Positions 63,494 to 64,000 of a stretch of 64,000 nucleotides of DNA are shown piece after piece. The position numbers and the translations under genes were made by a program. Below the pieces are notes generated by a model. That model was given only the letters and a program-made list of their open reading frames with translations. It had not been told where the DNA came from and made no database searches. The stretch comes from Pocillopora verrucosa (taxonomy: Eukaryota > Cnidaria > Anthozoa > Scleractinia > Pocilloporidae), in the NCBI RefSeq assembly GCF_036669915.1, contig NC_089312.1, positions 19,374,317 to 19,438,316 of the forward strand, in the 5' to 3' direction. How positions within the stretch are numbered: position 1 is the first letter of the stretch; the number at the start of each line of letters is the position of its first letter.

Positions 63494-64000
63494 ATGTCTC
63501 TGTTCGGTGAATATCCATGTATCAATCAAACAATTGCTCCAAGTTACATTTCGTTTACTTCAGCGGCAATATCAGTTCCGATGTGCTTGTTTACCATCGC
63601 TGGCAACCTTCTCGTGGTATTGGCAATTTTCATGGACCCCAACAAAGATCTAAAATCGCCGTTTAATTACTTTGTGGCGAACCTAGCCATCAGCGACCTT
63701 GTGGTGGGATTTGTCGTCGACCCGTTATCCTTTGCATATCATCTGAGCGAAGGAGTTTCAAGGAAATATCCAGCCCCATTGGCTTACATCCACATGCCAT
63801 ACTTCATCTCGTGTACGGCGTCTGTTCTCAGTTTAGCGGCTTTGACTGTGGATCGACTCTTGGCGATAACGTCTCCGTTGACTTACCGAACAAAGCTGAA
63901 CCCTAAGCGAGCAGGCTTTGTGGCGGCTGGTATATGGGCCTTTTCACTAAGCTTCCCGTTTATTTACTTTGTGACGGGCTACCTGACTTACGCATTTGTC
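63494..64000 (+). CDS. Class A GPCR, N-terminal part, cut by window end
   Basis: An open frame of 169 codons runs from the ATG at 63494 to the end of the window. The short N-terminus has an NQT glycosylation sequon. TM1 contains GNLLVVLAIF, and TM2 contains NLAISDLVVGF with the conserved Asp. TM3 ends in VDRLLAITSPLTYR, a DRL variant of DRY, and TM4 contains the conserved Trp (AAGIWAF). The Cys normally found at the top of TM3 is not at the expected position, where a Leu stands. The pattern fits the amine/melatonin/adenosine-like orphan receptors that are expanded in Cnidaria; ligand unknown. It appears intronless as far as can be seen. Confidence 0.85.
   Translation, partial: MSLFGEYPCINQTIAPSYISFTSAAISVPMCLFTIAGNLLVVLAIFMDPNKDLKSPFNYFVANLAISDLVVGFVVDPLSFAYHLSEGVSRKYPAPLAYIHMPYFISCTASVLSLAALTVDRLLAITSPLTYRTKLNPKRAGFVAAGIWAFSLSFPFIYFVTGYLTYAFV

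Noticed and set aside
63333-63653. Plus-strand 106-residue frame overlapping the second GPCR
   Set aside because: Out of frame with the clear GPCR coding sequence and without a domain.

Overview
The window is animal nuclear DNA. It is AT-rich, its genes are split into many short exons with GT-AG introns, and it carries many small foldback (MITE-like) and SINE-like repeats. The gene content (two class A GPCRs, a JIP1-type scaffold, a very acidic repeat protein) and the repeat style suggest a cnidarian, probably a stony coral. That placement is an inference from style and gene families, not from a database match.

Layout. 1-1.2 kb is a degenerate GTCA-type tetranucleotide tract. 1.2-5.2 kb is non-coding with two short inverted-repeat elements. 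From 20928 down to 5196 (minus strand) lies a 16-exon gene of about 1135 residues: basic/coiled and acidic segments, a complete F5/8 type C (discoidin) domain, more charged linkers and a C-terminal EF-hand region. Head to head with it, 416 bp away, is a plus-strand gene (21345-26680) with an SH3 domain, a PTB domain and a C-terminal tail matching JNK-interacting protein 1 (JIP1/MAPK8IP1). 26.7-32.6 kb is non-coding with repeats. An intronless class A GPCR is on the minus strand at 32660-33754.

The outstanding feature is 35.8-46.9 kb (minus strand): one gene built from about 65 tandem mini-exons. Almost all are 69 bp, in phase 1-1, and separated by introns of about 75 bp. Each encodes 23 residues, more than half Asp/Glu, around a conserved W-R-D. 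In the centre, two alternating exon types form a 287-bp two-exon/two-intron unit repeated about 17 times almost without change. The edges are older and more diverged, but their length changes are multiples of three. The encoded protein would have roughly 1800 residues. Its composition recalls the acidic skeletal-matrix proteins of corals, but I found no convincing signal peptide.

46.9-50.0 kb holds transposon-like inverted repeats with a broken DUF3504-type ORF. From 63158 down to 50028 (minus strand) is a 26-exon gene for a membrane protein of about 999 residues with roughly 25 hydrophobic segments; I do not recognise the family. Head to head with it, 335 bp away, a second class A GPCR starts at 63494 on the plus strand and is cut by the window end.

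Exon structures were derived by hand by matching splice sites and codon phase across consecutive exons. In the three multi-exon genes the phases close at every junction except where stated.
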